A stretch of DNA of 64,000 bases from Pseudo-nitzschia pungens (GCA_037355855.1 CM074767.1:2976001-3040000), one strand, 5' to 3'; positions 18,710-30,028 are shown, counted from the first letter of the stretch. Notes: a model not told the origin generated them from the sequence alone. Made by a program: numbers and translations.

Positions 18710-21667
18710 ATGCCTCCCCCCCCGCCAGCTTCCAGGCGAAAAAGGTCTACCTTGGCTAACACTCCTTCCAACAAACGCGCCTTTACGGGGACCCCTTCCC
18801 GCCGACTACCTGCTGGTTCCGTTCTTCAGGCTACTCCCTCTCCCCCTCCCTCTCCCCGTACAGCTAGGGATTCACTCCCTTCTGATGATGATATGTCCTT
18901 CACTTCTGCTGTGTCTACTGGTGCACTAGATGATGTTGATATGAGCACTGAGCAGTCAGGCACTGGGCATTCGGACACAGGGCATTCAGGCAGTGGGCAG
19001 TCCGACAGTGGGACGTCTGACAGTGGGAAGTCCAACAGTGGGAAGTCCAACAGTGGAAATTCCAACAGTGGGACGTCCAACAGTGGGAAGCCCAACAGTG
19101 GAAAGTCCAACAGTGCCACGTCTAGGGATGGCCAGCCAGGCTCTGAGCACTCAGACTCTAAGCACCCTCCTTCCAAGGTCTCTCCTTCCAGGTCTAGTCT
19201 GAAACAAGCTACTCTTGCATTTCTTTCTGACACACCGTCTGCAGAGCGACATGCCCTGCGCAAGAAAGCCCTGGCTGCTGCCAACAAAGCTCACTCAGAT
19301 TCCTTCCTCTGGTGCTTCTACGGTAAGGGGCCTTTTACTGGTCGTGCTTCCATTCCCACCCCTATCCACACTCTTCGTAAAACTCCAGCAGGATCCCGGC
19401 TATGGACTGGGTGTCCTAGCCCCACTCACTTCTTCAGCAAGAAAGATGGGAATGACAAGAAATCCATCCATGATGTCTGTCAGTCTGCCATCCCTCCAGC
19501 ATATGCTCAAGCTTTTCCTGACAACCCTGAGTGGAGAACTGCTTCTGTGGAGTCCCTGGTTTCCCTTGCTTCTCTCTGCTTTCAAGCCTCTGCAGACTGG
19601 ACCAAGCAACCTTCAGGCCATGCTCTGAAGAGATGTCTTATTGGTTTGGCCAAGATGTCTCCTGAGTGTTTTGATGACCTGTATTGTGAAGGTAACCTTT
19701 TGCCCAGCACTGAAGGACGAGTTTGGTTGGCAGCCAATCAGGTGCTTGGCTCCCACTGGTATTTCAAGAAGCGACCTCCTACACCTGCGCCAACTGCAGT
19801 TGATGATGCTTCCACTTCCAAATCAGTGTCCTTTCTTCCTGGTGGTGGTGATGCTACTGTCTTGTCCTCCTCTGCTGGGCATTTCCTCCAACGCCGAGGG
19901 GTTTGCTCCAGTGATTCTAGAGCTCCAGTGGATGTCACTGCTGGCACCAAGTGTTCTCATCGTTCTTATGTCACTCTGTCCCTTCCAAGGTTGATGTCAC
20001 AACACCCTGGGGAACTATATGATGAGCTGCTCAAGTCTCTCAAGGAAGCTTTGGATCTTCTATGGACTGTTGACAAGCGCCTGGTGTTGTATGTTTTTCC
20101 CTCCAGAGCCAGGCTCAACCCCAAGGCCAAGCCTGTTACCAAGTTTTGGACGACACTTCCTGACAGGAAGACCTTGGAATTGTATGTTGCTCAGCTCTGG
20201 CTTCGCAGTAGAACTGCTCCTCATCTACGCTTCTTTGTGGGCCACAGTGCTTCCCTGGAGAAACTCTTTTCAGCACAATTGCTCCAGAGGCTCAGAGACC
20301 GTGACATGGACCTGAAATATGACCACATACAGGCCCCAGTTATTGTCACATGTGGCTTTCTCCTTGGATCTTACATGCAGAGTTTTGATCTTGACCACTA
20401 CAACGAATTGCTTCAGACTCATCCCAGGTTTCAGGCATGTCCTATTGCTGTTATCAGGAAGAATATCAGCCTTGACAACTCCAGAACTCCTGATCCCAAT
20501 CCTGTTCTGGCTGCACATGTTTTGTGTGATGCTACAAAGCGCGCCCAAACTGTTAAGCTCCTCAAAGCCCAGTTCAATCGGTGCAAACCTTCAGACATTG
20601 CCTCTCTCCCTGATGGTAAATTCTACAAGTTTATTGAGACAGCTACCAATCCTTCTGACAGACCTCTTCCCCCCTCCAAGCTCAAGACTGTTCGCCAGGC
20701 TAAGCACCGCCAAGCTAAATTTATTGAGAGCCATGAAACTGCTCCTGTTCTGGGGGTAGTTGATCTTGATCTTCCAGTTGACCTGGGCCAAGGGCTGGGT
20801 TTGAAGACACTGCGCAGTGTGCTTCTGGGTATCAGAACCCGTGACAATTGGTCATGGCCTCTTTTTCTTTCTGTCGATACCAGTTCATACCGAGGCGAGA
20901 TCCTTGCTTTGTACAATATCACTACCAAGGCTGAAGCAATGGCCATGTTGTCTTTCCTGCCTATTATACTGGAAGCTCATTATGGTTCTTGTGTTCGACA
21001 ATGGTTCTCTTCTGAGTGCTTGACTGAAATGGAAGCCTACCATTGGGATGCTGCTGCCAATTGTGTTGTGGAAACTGAACCTGCTGCTGATCCAATGCAG
21101 GATGACTCTCTTCCCTTTTTTGGTGATGGGGATGCAAGAGATTGGGAACTTGTTGATGATGACTTGTCAGTTGACCTTGCCCCAGACCTCACCTTTGATC
21201 TGGATCTGCACTTTAACCTCCAAGCCCGTGCTGACAGTGGTGGTGGCGGATTTGATGATTCTCAATCCATGGATACTTTAGCAACCGGTACTTCCAATCT
21301 CACTGATGTCCAGGCTTCAGCGCCTGCAGGTGGTGTTCCTACTGGAGGTGATCCTTCCAATGTTGCCGAGGCTGATGCCTCTCCTGGTATTCCTCCTGAA
21401 GTTCCCCCTGCAGTTCCTGACCCTCCCCAGAATGCCATGGCTGGTGACCTCCCTGTGGCCTCTCCTGATTCCTCAACTGCAGTTCCTGCTGCCGGTGGTG
21501 GGGAAGACGCAGCCTCTGCATTGAGGCTTGGAGTTGCTGCAATTGCATTCTCCTCCAGCCATGATGCTAGTGTCAGTGATTTGAGCCATGCCAATGTTTC
21601 CACCAAATCAGCTCCGGCAACTCTTCCATCCCTGCGACAGACTGGGTTTCCTTCTGATCATGGTTAG
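18710..21667 (+). CDS. A3 LINE ORF1 protein (985 aa, subfamily I)
   Basis: Intact ORF1, nearly the same as the A2 protein. I see four residue differences (a Pro/Ser in the repeat region, Lys/Arg in SPSRSS, Thr/Ala in LFSAQLL, Lys/Glu in VAEADA). Features in order: basic Pro-rich start, SNSGK-type five-residue repeats, Cys-containing CFYGKGP block, conserved core, acidic C-terminal part. No named domain is recognised. The stop TAG at 21,665-21,667 overlaps the ORF2 start ATG at 21,660 as ATGGTTAG. It is expected to coat and package the element RNA, from position and LINE convention only. Confidence 0.88.
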   Translation: MPPPPPASRRKRSTLANTPSNKRAFTGTPSRRLPAGSVLQATPSPPPSPRTARDSLPSDDDMSFTSAVSTGALDDVDMSTEQSGTGHSDTGHSGSGQSDSGTSDSGKSNSGKSNSGNSNSGTSNSGKPNSGKSNSATSRDGQPGSEHSDSKHPPSKVSPSRSSLKQATLAFLSDTPSAERHALRKKALAAANKAHSDSFLWCFYGKGPFTGRASIPTPIHTLRKTPAGSRLWTGCPSPTHFFSKKDGNDKKSIHDVCQSAIPPAYAQAFPDNPEWRTASVESLVSLASLCFQASADWTKQPSGHALKRCLIGLAKMSPECFDDLYCEGNLLPSTEGRVWLAANQVLGSHWYFKKRPPTPAPTAVDDASTSKSVSFLPGGGDATVLSSSAGHFLQRRGVCSSDSRAPVDVTAGTKCSHRSYVTLSLPRLMSQHPGELYDELLKSLKEALDLLWTVDKRLVLYVFPSRARLNPKAKPVTKFWTTLPDRKTLELYVAQLWLRSRTAPHLRFFVGHSASLEKLFSAQLLQRLRDRDMDLKYDHIQAPVIVTCGFLLGSYMQSFDLDHYNELLQTHPRFQACPIAVIRKNISLDNSRTPDPNPVLAAHVLCDATKRAQTVKLLKAQFNRCKPSDIASLPDGKFYKFIETATNPSDRPLPPSKLKTVRQAKHRQAKFIESHETAPVLGVVDLDLPVDLGQGLGLKTLRSVLLGIRTRDNWSWPLFLSVDTSSYRGEILALYNITTKAEAMAMLSFLPIILEAHYGSCVRQWFSSECLTEMEAYHWDAAANCVVETEPAADPMQDDSLPFFGDGDARDWELVDDDLSVDLAPDLTFDLDLHFNLQARADSGGGGFDDSQSMDTLATGTSNLTDVQASAPAGGVPTGGDPSNVAEADASPGIPPEVPPAVPDPPQNAMAGDLPVASPDSSTAVPAAGGGEDAASALRLGVAAIAFSSSHDASVSDLSHANVSTKSAPATLPSLRQTGFPSDHG

Positions 21668-24018
21668 CTCTTCTGGTATGAGGTTTGATGGGATGCCTTC
21701 CACTCCAAATCCTATCAATGCTTCTACTGTTTCTCCCTTTTCCTCCTCCGCCTCTTCCCCTGTCTCTCAGTTTGTCCAATTAACTCTTCATGGAGACTCT
21801 CTTGCTGCTAAGGATTCTGACAGTTTTGGTCACTCCTTCCCTCAAGCTCCATCCTCTAACTCCACCATCATCACTTTCCAAAACATTGGACCACAGCGCA
21901 GAGCTTCCTTTATGTCCATGTCCAAGCACAACTCCCGTCAATTTGTCAAGAGCAATGCCAGTGTGGCTCTTTTTGCTGAACATTGTTTGAATGAATCCAA
22001 ACTCCTGCCATGTGATCTTTTCAATCGGCGCATGAAGAATATCAGTCCCTCAAGTTTTTCCTACCTTGCCAACAACAAGCATGAAGCTTCTGACTGTTCA
22101 TGGCTTCAGCCTGGTGGTACAGGGTTTTCCATTGATCAACTGTTCAGTTCCCACAAGATTGCCCATGGGGCTGATCCTTCTGGTCTTGGGAGATGGTCCT
22201 TTGTCAAGTTTCAGGGCAGGGATGGTTACACTGTCACTATGTTTTCTGCTTACTGCCCTGTTGAAAATGACAGGGACCTTGGTTCCGTCTGGAATCAACA
22301 GTACCGATACTTTCAAGCAGCTGAAAATCTTTTCAGTCCCAACCCATGTATTCTCTTTCACAGGGATTTGACTGCTGCCCTTCAGGTCTGTCTGGGTGCA
22401 GGTGACCAGGTCATTCTTGGGATTGATCAAAATGCTGATGTTCGGACTGATGGCTTGTCTTTTGAGCTCAAGGCTCTTGGTTTCAGAGATGCCATTCTTA
22501 CCCTTCATAGTCAGTCTTCTCCTCCTGCCACTCACAACCGCAACACTACCAGAACACCAATTGATGCCATTTGGGTCTCTGAGAATGTTGATGTTCTCAG
22601 GGCTGGGTATTGTCCCTTTGGTGGCGCCTATGGTATGGAATCGGACCACAGAATGCTTTGGATTGAAGTCTGTAATTGCAGCCTCATGGGCAAACACCTG
22701 CCACCTACCGTGAGCTTCTCTCATTCCAAACTCCAGTCCTCCCACCCTCATCTGCGCCAACGGTATTTCAAGCGTGTCAGGCACAGCTTTCTCAAGGCTG
22801 GAGTGTTTTCTCTCCAAGCTAAGCTGGAACACCTCCTGGCTCAGTTTCAGTCTGGGGATATTTCTGTGCGCGCTGCTCTCATCACCACATATGAAGTCCT
22901 CCATGAAACCTCCACCTCTCTCAGGCTCTCTGTTGAACAAAACCTTTGCCACACAAGAGCTGGTCTGGTTCCATGGTCCCCGAAGCTGCAAGTCTATCGT
23001 GATACAATTGACTTTTGGCGGCGTGTTGTTAAGCTGAGACAGGGTGTGTCCACCAGTCATACTGTTTTGAAAAGGCTGGCATGCAAGCTTTCTCTCTACA
23101 AAGGAGAACACTGTGATCTTTCCAGTGCTGTCCTCCACCTGAAACAAGCTTACAGGCAATACCGGGCAGTGAAAAAATTGGCCCCCTCTTGGAGAGACTC
23201 CTTCAATCAAGGCCTGGTGGATGCACTTCTTGCTGAAGGCAAACCTCACAACCAGAATGCTTCCCAGATTCGTGCCCGGATGCGCAGGGAACGTCTTCAA
23301 AGAGAGCTTGGCCTTGCTGCTAGGTCTATTCGGGGACGTGTCAACAAGTCAGCTGTCTTGCGAGCTATTGCAGTTGGCCCTGATGGTGCTGAACAGGTCT
23401 TGGAGTCCCAGTCCACTATGGTTCCAGCTATGGCTGAATCCAATGTCCGGCGTCAACAGCAGTGTCTTGGCACTCCTTCCATGACTCCCTCCTTCATTCA
23501 AGATTTTGGCTACCTCGGCACAGCCCATGCTTCTGCTCAAGTTCTTGATGGCACATATAATCCTCCTCCTGCCACTGACAAATACCTGTCTGAATTTCTT
23601 TCTTGTCTCAAAGTCCCTGCCTCTATTCTGAGTTTGCCTCCCTTTGACTATTCAGTGTGTCCAGCTGACAATGCTGCTGCCTGGAAACACCAGAGGGAAC
23701 GCACAGCAAGTGAACCTTCATGTTTGAGTTTTGCCCACCACAAGGCTTTTGCCCTGGATCCCCAGTTGAACAAGTTTGACACTCTACTGAGATCAGTCCC
23801 ATTGATTGTTGGCTTCTCTCCTTCTGCCTGGCAGGTCATCACGGATGTTGAGATATTCAAGAAACCTGGTGAATATAGAGTGGATAAGATGAGACTCATC
23901 CAGTTGATGTCTCCTGAGTTCCAAATCAACAACAAGATGATTGGCAGACGCATTCTTGCCCATGCTGAACGTGCCAATGCAGTGGCGGTTGATCAACATG
24001 GAAGCAGGAAACACCACA
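21660..24018 (+). pseudogene. A3 LINE ORF2, 5' segment (endonuclease and pre-RT)
   Basis: This first part of ORF2 encodes the AP-type endonuclease (TFQNIG, AEHCLNE, GIDQNAD, PIDAIWVS, SDHRMLW) and the linker up to the start of the reverse transcriptase (GSRKHH). It ends where B1 is inserted. The frame resumes without loss at 26,225, so the only lesion is the insertion itself. If translated as is, it would stop soon inside B1, at about 24,080. Confidence 0.88.
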
Positions 24019-24566
24019 TACAATTTGCGCGAAGCGCATTTTGTCCGACGTTCCGATGTTCCAGTACTAAAAATACGTAGATTTCTACACAACTTTACCA
24101 TGCGATATCTCGCTCCCTTATACACCCCCAATCACAACCCCAGGACCTACATGTATTAACCAAGACCTGCGCTCTTCGTTTCTGCTATCGGTTCAGTTGC
24201 TGGATGCTTCGTTTGGTTGCTTTGGTTGCCAATTCACCACTCGGCCGATCGAGCAGCAGCAGCAGCAGCAAACCGACACATAATTTTCTACAGCACTTCC
24301 AGTACAGATTCTACCGTACAGCAAAACCGACAACAACAAACGTTGTATTTCTGCTTCGATCTGTTTCCCAGCTCCATTCCAAGGCCCTTAAGTATATCTT
24401 ATACTTAATGTTCTACACTGTTTCCAAGCTGCTTAAGTGATTCTCACTTAATGTTCTACATTCTTCGAAGTTCCTTGCTGAGTCCTCTTAAGTCTTTTCA
24501 AGTCGAAGTTCACGAACAGCCCCTTCCACTGTAGGAATCTTTTTTTTTTTAAAAAAAAGAAATTCT

Positions 24567-25466
24567 GTCATCTGTTTTCAAGTCCATTGCCCTGCTGGAC
24601 CCTAAGTGTTTTCACTTATGGTCCTACTGTTTCTTGACCCAAGCCCCAAAGCCGCTAAGTACAGCTCGCTTAAGGCTCCACCACCTACATAACCCTCTCA
24701 GGTGTACTGTATAAATGTCATCTGTTTCCAAGTCTACTGCCCTGATGGACCCTAAGTGTTTTCGCTTATGGTCCTACTGTTTCCTGACCCAAGCCCTAAA
24801 GCCACTAAGTACAGTTTGCTTAAGGCTCCCCTACCTACATATACCTCTCAGATGCATTCTTCAACTGTCATCTGTTTTCAAGTCTACTGCCCTGATGGAC
24901 CCTAAGTGTTTTCGCTTATGGTCCTACTGTTTCCTGACCCAAGCCCTAAAGCCACTAAGTACAGTTTGCTTAAGGCTCCCCTACCTACATATACCTCTCA
25001 GATGCATTCTTCAACTGTCATCTGTTTTCAAGTCTACTGCCCTGATGGACCATAAGTGTTTTCGCTTATGGTCCTACTGTTTCCTTACCCAAGCCCCAAA
25101 GCCGCTAAGTACAGCTTGCTTAAGGCTCTCCTACCTACATATACCTCTCAGATGCACACTTCAACTGTCATCTGTTTTCAAGTCTACTGCCCTGCTGGAC
25201 CATAAGTGTTCTCACTTAAGGTCCTACTATTTCCTGACCCAAGCCCCAAAGCCGCTAAGTACAGCTTGCTTAAGGCTCTCCTACCTACATAACCCTCTCA
25301 GATGCACACTTCAACTGTCATCTGTTTTCAAGTCTACTGCCCTGATAGTCCATAATTGTTTTTGATTATGGACCTACTGTTTTTATGACCCAAGCCCCAA
25401 AGCTGCTAAGTACATGTTACTTAACGCACCACCACCTACATATACCCCTCCAGTTCACAGTACAGC
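24567..25466 (+). repeat. 150-bp tandem repeat array of element B (six units)
   Basis: Units start at about 24,567, 24,717, 24,867, 25,017, 25,167 and 25,317, exactly 150 bp apart, followed by a degenerate partial unit. Each contains GTCATCTGTTTTCAAGTCTA, an inverted repeat CCATAAG...CTTATGG and GCTAAGTACAG...GCTTAAGGC. Because 150 is a multiple of three, one frame stays open for 216 codons from the ATG at about 24,717 and encodes a 50-residue repeat (FKSTAL, CFLTQAPKPLS). The frame is present in the other B copies, but coding is not shown. Confidence 0.88.
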
Positions 25467-25770
25467 AGAGACCTCTTTTCAAGCCTACAGCCCTGATGGT
25501 CCATAAGTGTTTTCACTTAAAGGCCCTGTTTCCAAGCTACTACAGGAGAGCAAGTTCAAGTTCGAACAGAAGGCCAGCTGTTACGAATTTGAATTTGGTA
25601 GTAGGCTCCACCGCCTCTACGTGTTTCCGGCTACTACTAATTCCGGCTACTACTAAGTTCGAACAGGAGGACAGCTGTTCTGAATTTGGTAGTAGGCACT
25701 GTACTTTATGTACCATACAGTGGTAAGGAATGTGGTTCGGGATGTGTTTGGGGATGACTACTCGCATTAC

Positions 25771-25910
25771 TGGTGATGCTGCAATCCAGCATTCAGAGAG
25801 GAGTTTTGCTTTTGTACGCTGACCACTAGCATTACAGATACCATGTATCTAGTCAGGGTTTTGCTTGTGTCAGCTGACCACTAGCATTACGGATGCTGCA
25901 CACCAGCATT
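25771..25910 (+). other. Three tandem hairpins in element B
   Basis: Stems ATGCTG/CAGCAT (25,776-25,792), AGATAC/GTATCT (25,836-25,850) and ATGCTG/CAGCAT (25,893-25,909) lie about 60 bp apart. They are separated by related spacers containing GCTGACCACTAGCATTAC and TTTTGCTT. The same cluster is in B0 with changed bases but kept stems, and in B2 to B5. It may be a structured RNA domain of the B transcript. Confidence 0.6.
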
Positions 25911-26148
25911 GGAGGGACAGTTTTGCTTGTGTCTTTCCCTTTCACGTTCTTGTTACCCCGTTTCCTGTACGCTTTGCAACAGCAGTGTCTGTTGTGCTCT
26001 GGACTGGTTCGTTTTTTTTTCCTGTTTCTTACCAAGGTTCGTTTGCAAAATAGCCGTCCTTACAACCTGGGGCCTATTCCCCATGGTTGAGGCGGCGCGT
26101 CGTTCTACAACTTGGGGCCTAACCTCTCTTCGATTGAGGCGACGATAA

Positions 26149-26190
26149 AGTCTGGTTACAGACTGAGTAGCTTTTAACCACCTTCGGTGG
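26149..26190 (+). other. 3' double hairpin of element B
   Basis: Stem AGTCTG/CAGACT with loop GTTA (26,149-26,164) and stem CCACC/GGTGG with loop TTC (26,178-26,190), 13 nt apart, then TTTAAATAAGTATA and (ATT)n. In LINE-A the first hairpin is the same and the second is TCACC/GGTGA with the same spacing. One base pair has changed on both sides (T-A to C-G). Confidence 0.75.
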
Positions 26191-26224
26191 ATTTTCCTAC
26201 TTAAATAAGTATATTATTATTATT

Positions 26225-29200
26225 GGAAGCAGGAAACACCACAAGGCCATCAACACCTGCTTGAACAAGAAGCTCATCTGTGATGTGTTGAGGCAGAAGC
26301 GCAGATCCGGTGCTGTTGCTATGAATGATGCCAAGGGCTGTTATGATAGAATCTCTCATCCCATTGCAGGTCTCACTCTCCAGAGCTTTGGTGTTCCTGC
26401 ACATGTGTGTGAAGTTCTTCTGTCTACTCTGCAACATGCTAAGCACCACATCAAAACTGGTTTTGGTCGGTCAGGTCCTGTGTATGGTGATGAACCTGTT
26501 CCTCTCAGTGGTTGTGGCCAAGGCAATGGTATTGGTCCAACTCTTTGGGCTTTGGTGTCAACCATTGTCTTCCGAATGATGCAACAGGCTGGGCATGGTG
26601 TCCATCTTATCACTTCTTTGTCACTGCAACTGGTTTCTCTTGTGGGTTTTGCCTTTGTGGATGACACAGATTTGTTTTGTGCTGGCTCTGATTCCTCAAC
26701 ATCTGGTGAAGAATTAGCTGTTGACTTTCAGGAAGCTCTTGACCGATGGGCTGGTGGGATTATTGCCACTGGTGGTGCGATTGAACCTGCCAAATCTTTC
26801 TGTTATTTGATTGATTTCAAATGGAATGGATCCGTTTGGGACTATCGCTCCATTGCTGACATGCCCGGTGACTTCTCTGTTGCTGATAAGAATGGCAATC
26901 GCGCTACCCTGGATCGTTTTGAAGTTGACCATGCTGACAAGACCCTTGGGGTTTTTATCTCCATGGATGGCAATGAGGAAGCACAGATTGCTCACATGAA
27001 GTCACAGTCTCAGTCTTTTGGCTCTCAGCTCAAGGCTTCCAAGTGTGAGAAGAGGGCATCCCTCTACACATTCAAGTATTCTTTCATGAAGTCTGTTGAA
27101 TACCCCGTGCCTGTCATGCAACTTGATGAGGCCACTTGGACTAAGATAATTCACCCAGCTCTTGTTCCTGTGCTGAATAAAGCAGGGATGTCACGGACAT
27201 TTCCCAGACATGTATTCTATGGTCCTTCCCTCTATCAAGGCTTTGGTTTCATTCACCCCTACCTCCTCCAAGAGTTCAGTCATATTGCCACCCTCTTTCA
27301 GGAATCTGTCAGGTCCTCCCAAACTGGTAGGATTCTCAGGCTAACTGCTGAGTCTCTACGGCTCGAACTTGGCATTCCTCTCCATCTTGGTGTCACACCA
27401 TATCATCCTTTTGCTTCCTACGTCACTCCTTGCTGGTACAAACATGTGTGGGAGTTTTTCTCTGTTCACCCTGTGAGCTTGTTTGAAGACTTCCCAGATC
27501 TTCCCCTGCTACGTTCCAATGACTGCTATCTCATGCAAGCCTTTGTCAACGCTGGCTTCAGAGGTGCTGACTTGTCCCTCTTGAATCACATGCGCATGTC
27601 ACTCAAGGCTATCTCCCTTGCTGATATTTGCACTCCTGATGGAAAGAGACTCTCTCCCATGGCTTTCCAGCTGACATCCTCCAATCACTTGAGGGATCAT
27701 CTTGACTGGCCGAGATGTCCTCCATCTTGGCCTCCAGCAGCAAAGCGCTTTTGGACTAAGGCACTTCAGACCTGTTTTCTTCCCCCTTGTCCACCCCCTG
27801 CAGCCAGGGCACTGGCTCCTTCTTTTCATCTTGGGCCTTGGCTCTCTCCCCAGACAGCTTCTCTTTGGCCTTGGTTTTTGTCTCCATCCACCAACAGAAT
27901 ATTCTTCAAAACTTCTACTGGCTGGACTGTGAGCACCTCCCAGGGCAGGGGCAGATACAGGGTCACTGCTGAAATCCTTTCTGACAAACCAGCCTGCGCT
28001 GATGTGCTTGTCTGCCCTGTTATCTGTGGCCAAGTTGTTCGAGTGGTTGGGTCCTCAGCCTTTGTTTCCGAACCTCCTGACATGGATCCTCTGGAGTACA
28101 ATCCATATGATTCTCTTCCAGACTCCCCAGTAGATGCCTTTGATGCACTCTGTGAGTCTCCAAGGGTACTTCTCCACAAATATTCCCTACCACAGGCTGG
28201 CTGTCAACACCTTGTTGATGCTATCCAGAGTGGTATTGCCAGTGCTGTCTGTGATGGGTCATTTGATCCGGACCTTCTCAGAGGAACTTCTGCATTCATT
28301 TTGTCACCCAATACCTCCACCAAGACTGCTTCATTGTTCCTCACTGGCTGTAATTTTGTCAGTGGATCCCCTGAGGATCAGTCATCCTACAGGAGTGAAC
28401 TGGCGGGTATCATTGGAGTTCTCACCTGTTGCACTGCTCTGGTGCATCTTTTTGATATTGCTTCTGGCTCTATCACTATTGCTCTGGATGGTGACACAGC
28501 TCTCAAACAGGCTCAGGGATCTTGGCCTTTGGTTATTTCCCAGAAGTCTTTTGATTATGTTTATGTCATCAGAAACATGATTTCTGCCCTGCCAATCTCT
28601 GTGCACTTTCAGTGGGTTCAGGGCCATCAAGCTGGAATCTTTCTTGATTGGTGGGCCCTTCGCAATCATCAGGTTGACAGCATGGCAAAGGCCTTTCTCT
28701 CTGTTCATAGAGCTTCGGCCCATCACTATCCCAGACTTGTGTTTGAGCCTTGGGCATTTTCTCTCAATGGATGCAAGTGTTCAAGGTTTGATCAGAATGC
28801 TCTGCATGTTGCCATTTCTGGTCCTCCTCTTCTTAAATACTGGCAGACCCACCATGATATCCCCATTCCACAACCTGTTTTGAGTTCCATCCATTGGTGT
28901 GCCCATCTGTCTGCCTTCAAGCGATTACCTCCTGGCATGCAACGGTGGTTTGTCAAATTTGCTTCTGGATGCATTGGTGTTGGCAACCAACTACTTCACT
29001 ACCAGTATCAGGATCACTCCCGGTGCCCATTGTGTGATGCAGACAACGAGAAGGTCTCTCATGTGCTCTCCTGCAAGGACACTGGGGCAGTACAGCACAG
29101 TGTGTCAGCTTTCAAGGGACCACTGCAGAAGAGGCTTGAAGTTGAACAAACTGATCCATCATTGGTTGTTGCCATTGTGGATCTTCTCACCAGAGTTCGG

Positions 29201-29725
29201 AAGGGCCAGAGAATTTATCCATCATCCTACTCACTTGCAATTGCGTCTGCTGTCAGGGCACAGAGGACTATTGGCTGGCACAACTGGCTCCTTGGTAGGT
29301 GGTCTCCTCGCTGGTACCAAATCCAGGCTGACTACTACTCCCACATTGGAAGCAAGCGCTCTCCCAAACGTTGGGCTACAGCTGTCATCCATCAGTTCTT
29401 TCTTACCTCCTGGGATCTTTGGACTTATAGGAATGAACGACTCCATGGTCCTGGGGGTACCCTGGATGCTGAACAACACCAATCTCTTGATGCTTCCATC
29501 ACTTCAGAATTGGCAATTGGTGCAGCTGGTGCACTTCCCCAGTCACACTCCCTGTTACAAACCCCTTTCCACGTCCTACAAGGTTACACCCTGACTGCCA
29601 AGCGGCAGTGGCTTGCAACCATCCACCTTGCAAGGAAGCAGTATGCAGCGCCTGTCCCACCAGTGCAGCCATACCAACAAGAGGCTGCTCTTCTCAGAGC
29701 CTGGCTTACTGGACCTCAGGGTTGA
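26225..29725 (+). pseudogene. A3 LINE ORF2, 3' segment (RT, RNase H, CCHC finger)
   Basis: Resumes ORF2 at the right copy of the B1 target duplication. It carries RT motif A (NDAKGCYD), motif B (GQGNGIGP) and motif C (FVDD). The RNase H motifs are CDGSFD, SYRSELAG, ALDGDT and NHQVDSMAK, and the C-terminal CPLCDADNEKVSHVLSC finger follows. The frame is open to the stop at 29,723-29,725 with no other lesion. A few residues differ from A2 (for example KFF/EFF, ALVN/ALVH). On its own it lacks the endonuclease and a proper start. Confidence 0.88.
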
Positions 29726-30028
29726 TTACACTTTGTACCTTGGTTTTGTCTTCTGTTCCTGCTTCTTATCCTGTCCCATCCCTTTTGATACTGGATCTTA
29801 TCCCAATATCTTCATTCCCATTTCACTTTCTCTCAAGTCCCTCTTTTGTGGGACTTGTTTGTCCTTCCCCTGCTTGATGTTCAAGGTTTGTTTGAAAATT
29901 TGTCGTTCTGCCACTTGGGGTCCTGACTCTATGATGGAGGCGACGTTAAAGTCTGGTTACAGACTGAGTAATTTAGTTTCACCTTTGGTGATTAAAGTTA
30001 TTTAAATACGTATATTATTATTATTATT
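29726..30028 (+). other. A3 3' UTR with double hairpin and (ATT)n tail
   Basis: It carries the two 3' hairpins, AGTCTG-GTTA-CAGACT (29,950-29,965) and TCACC-TTT-GGTGA (29,979-29,991), then TTTAAATACGTATA and ATT repeats ending at 30,028. Upstream is GTTCAAGGTTTGTTTGAAAA, also conserved in the other copies and related to GGTTCGTTTGCAAAATAG of element B. Confidence 0.75.

Larger units (their letters stand above)
24020..26224 (+). mobile_element. Element B copy B1 (2.2 kb, non-autonomous)
   Basis: Flanked by the 19-bp duplication GGAAGCAGGAAACACCACA (24,000-24,018 and 26,225-26,243), with one extra T before the element. It starts with the hairpin ACAA-TT-TGCGC-GAA-GCGCA-TT-TTGT and ends with two hairpins and (ATT)n, as LINE-A does. 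The body has a leader related to that of LINE-A, six 150-bp tandem repeats, a three-hairpin cluster and no reverse transcriptase or endonuclease. I infer a trans-mobilised partner of LINE-A. Confidence 0.92.
16911..30028 (+). mobile_element. LINE-A copy A3, full length, interrupted by element B1
   Basis: Inserted into A1 ORF1. The target-site duplication GTGTTGTGGAAACTGC is at 16,895-16,910 and 30,029-30,044 (extendable by ATT). ORF1 is intact and 99.6% identical in protein to A2 by my count (4 of 985 differ). ORF2 is open except for B1 (24,020-26,224), so this copy was probably active until B1 landed. Without B1 it is about 10.9 kb. It is shorter than A2 mainly because the tandem 5' array is missing. 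Confidence 0.93.

Noticed and set aside
24020..26224. Element B copies inside ORF2 as large introns
   Set aside because: Each is flanked by a target duplication, has an (ATT)n tail and occurs in both orientations and outside ORFs. The ends lack GT-AG boundaries.
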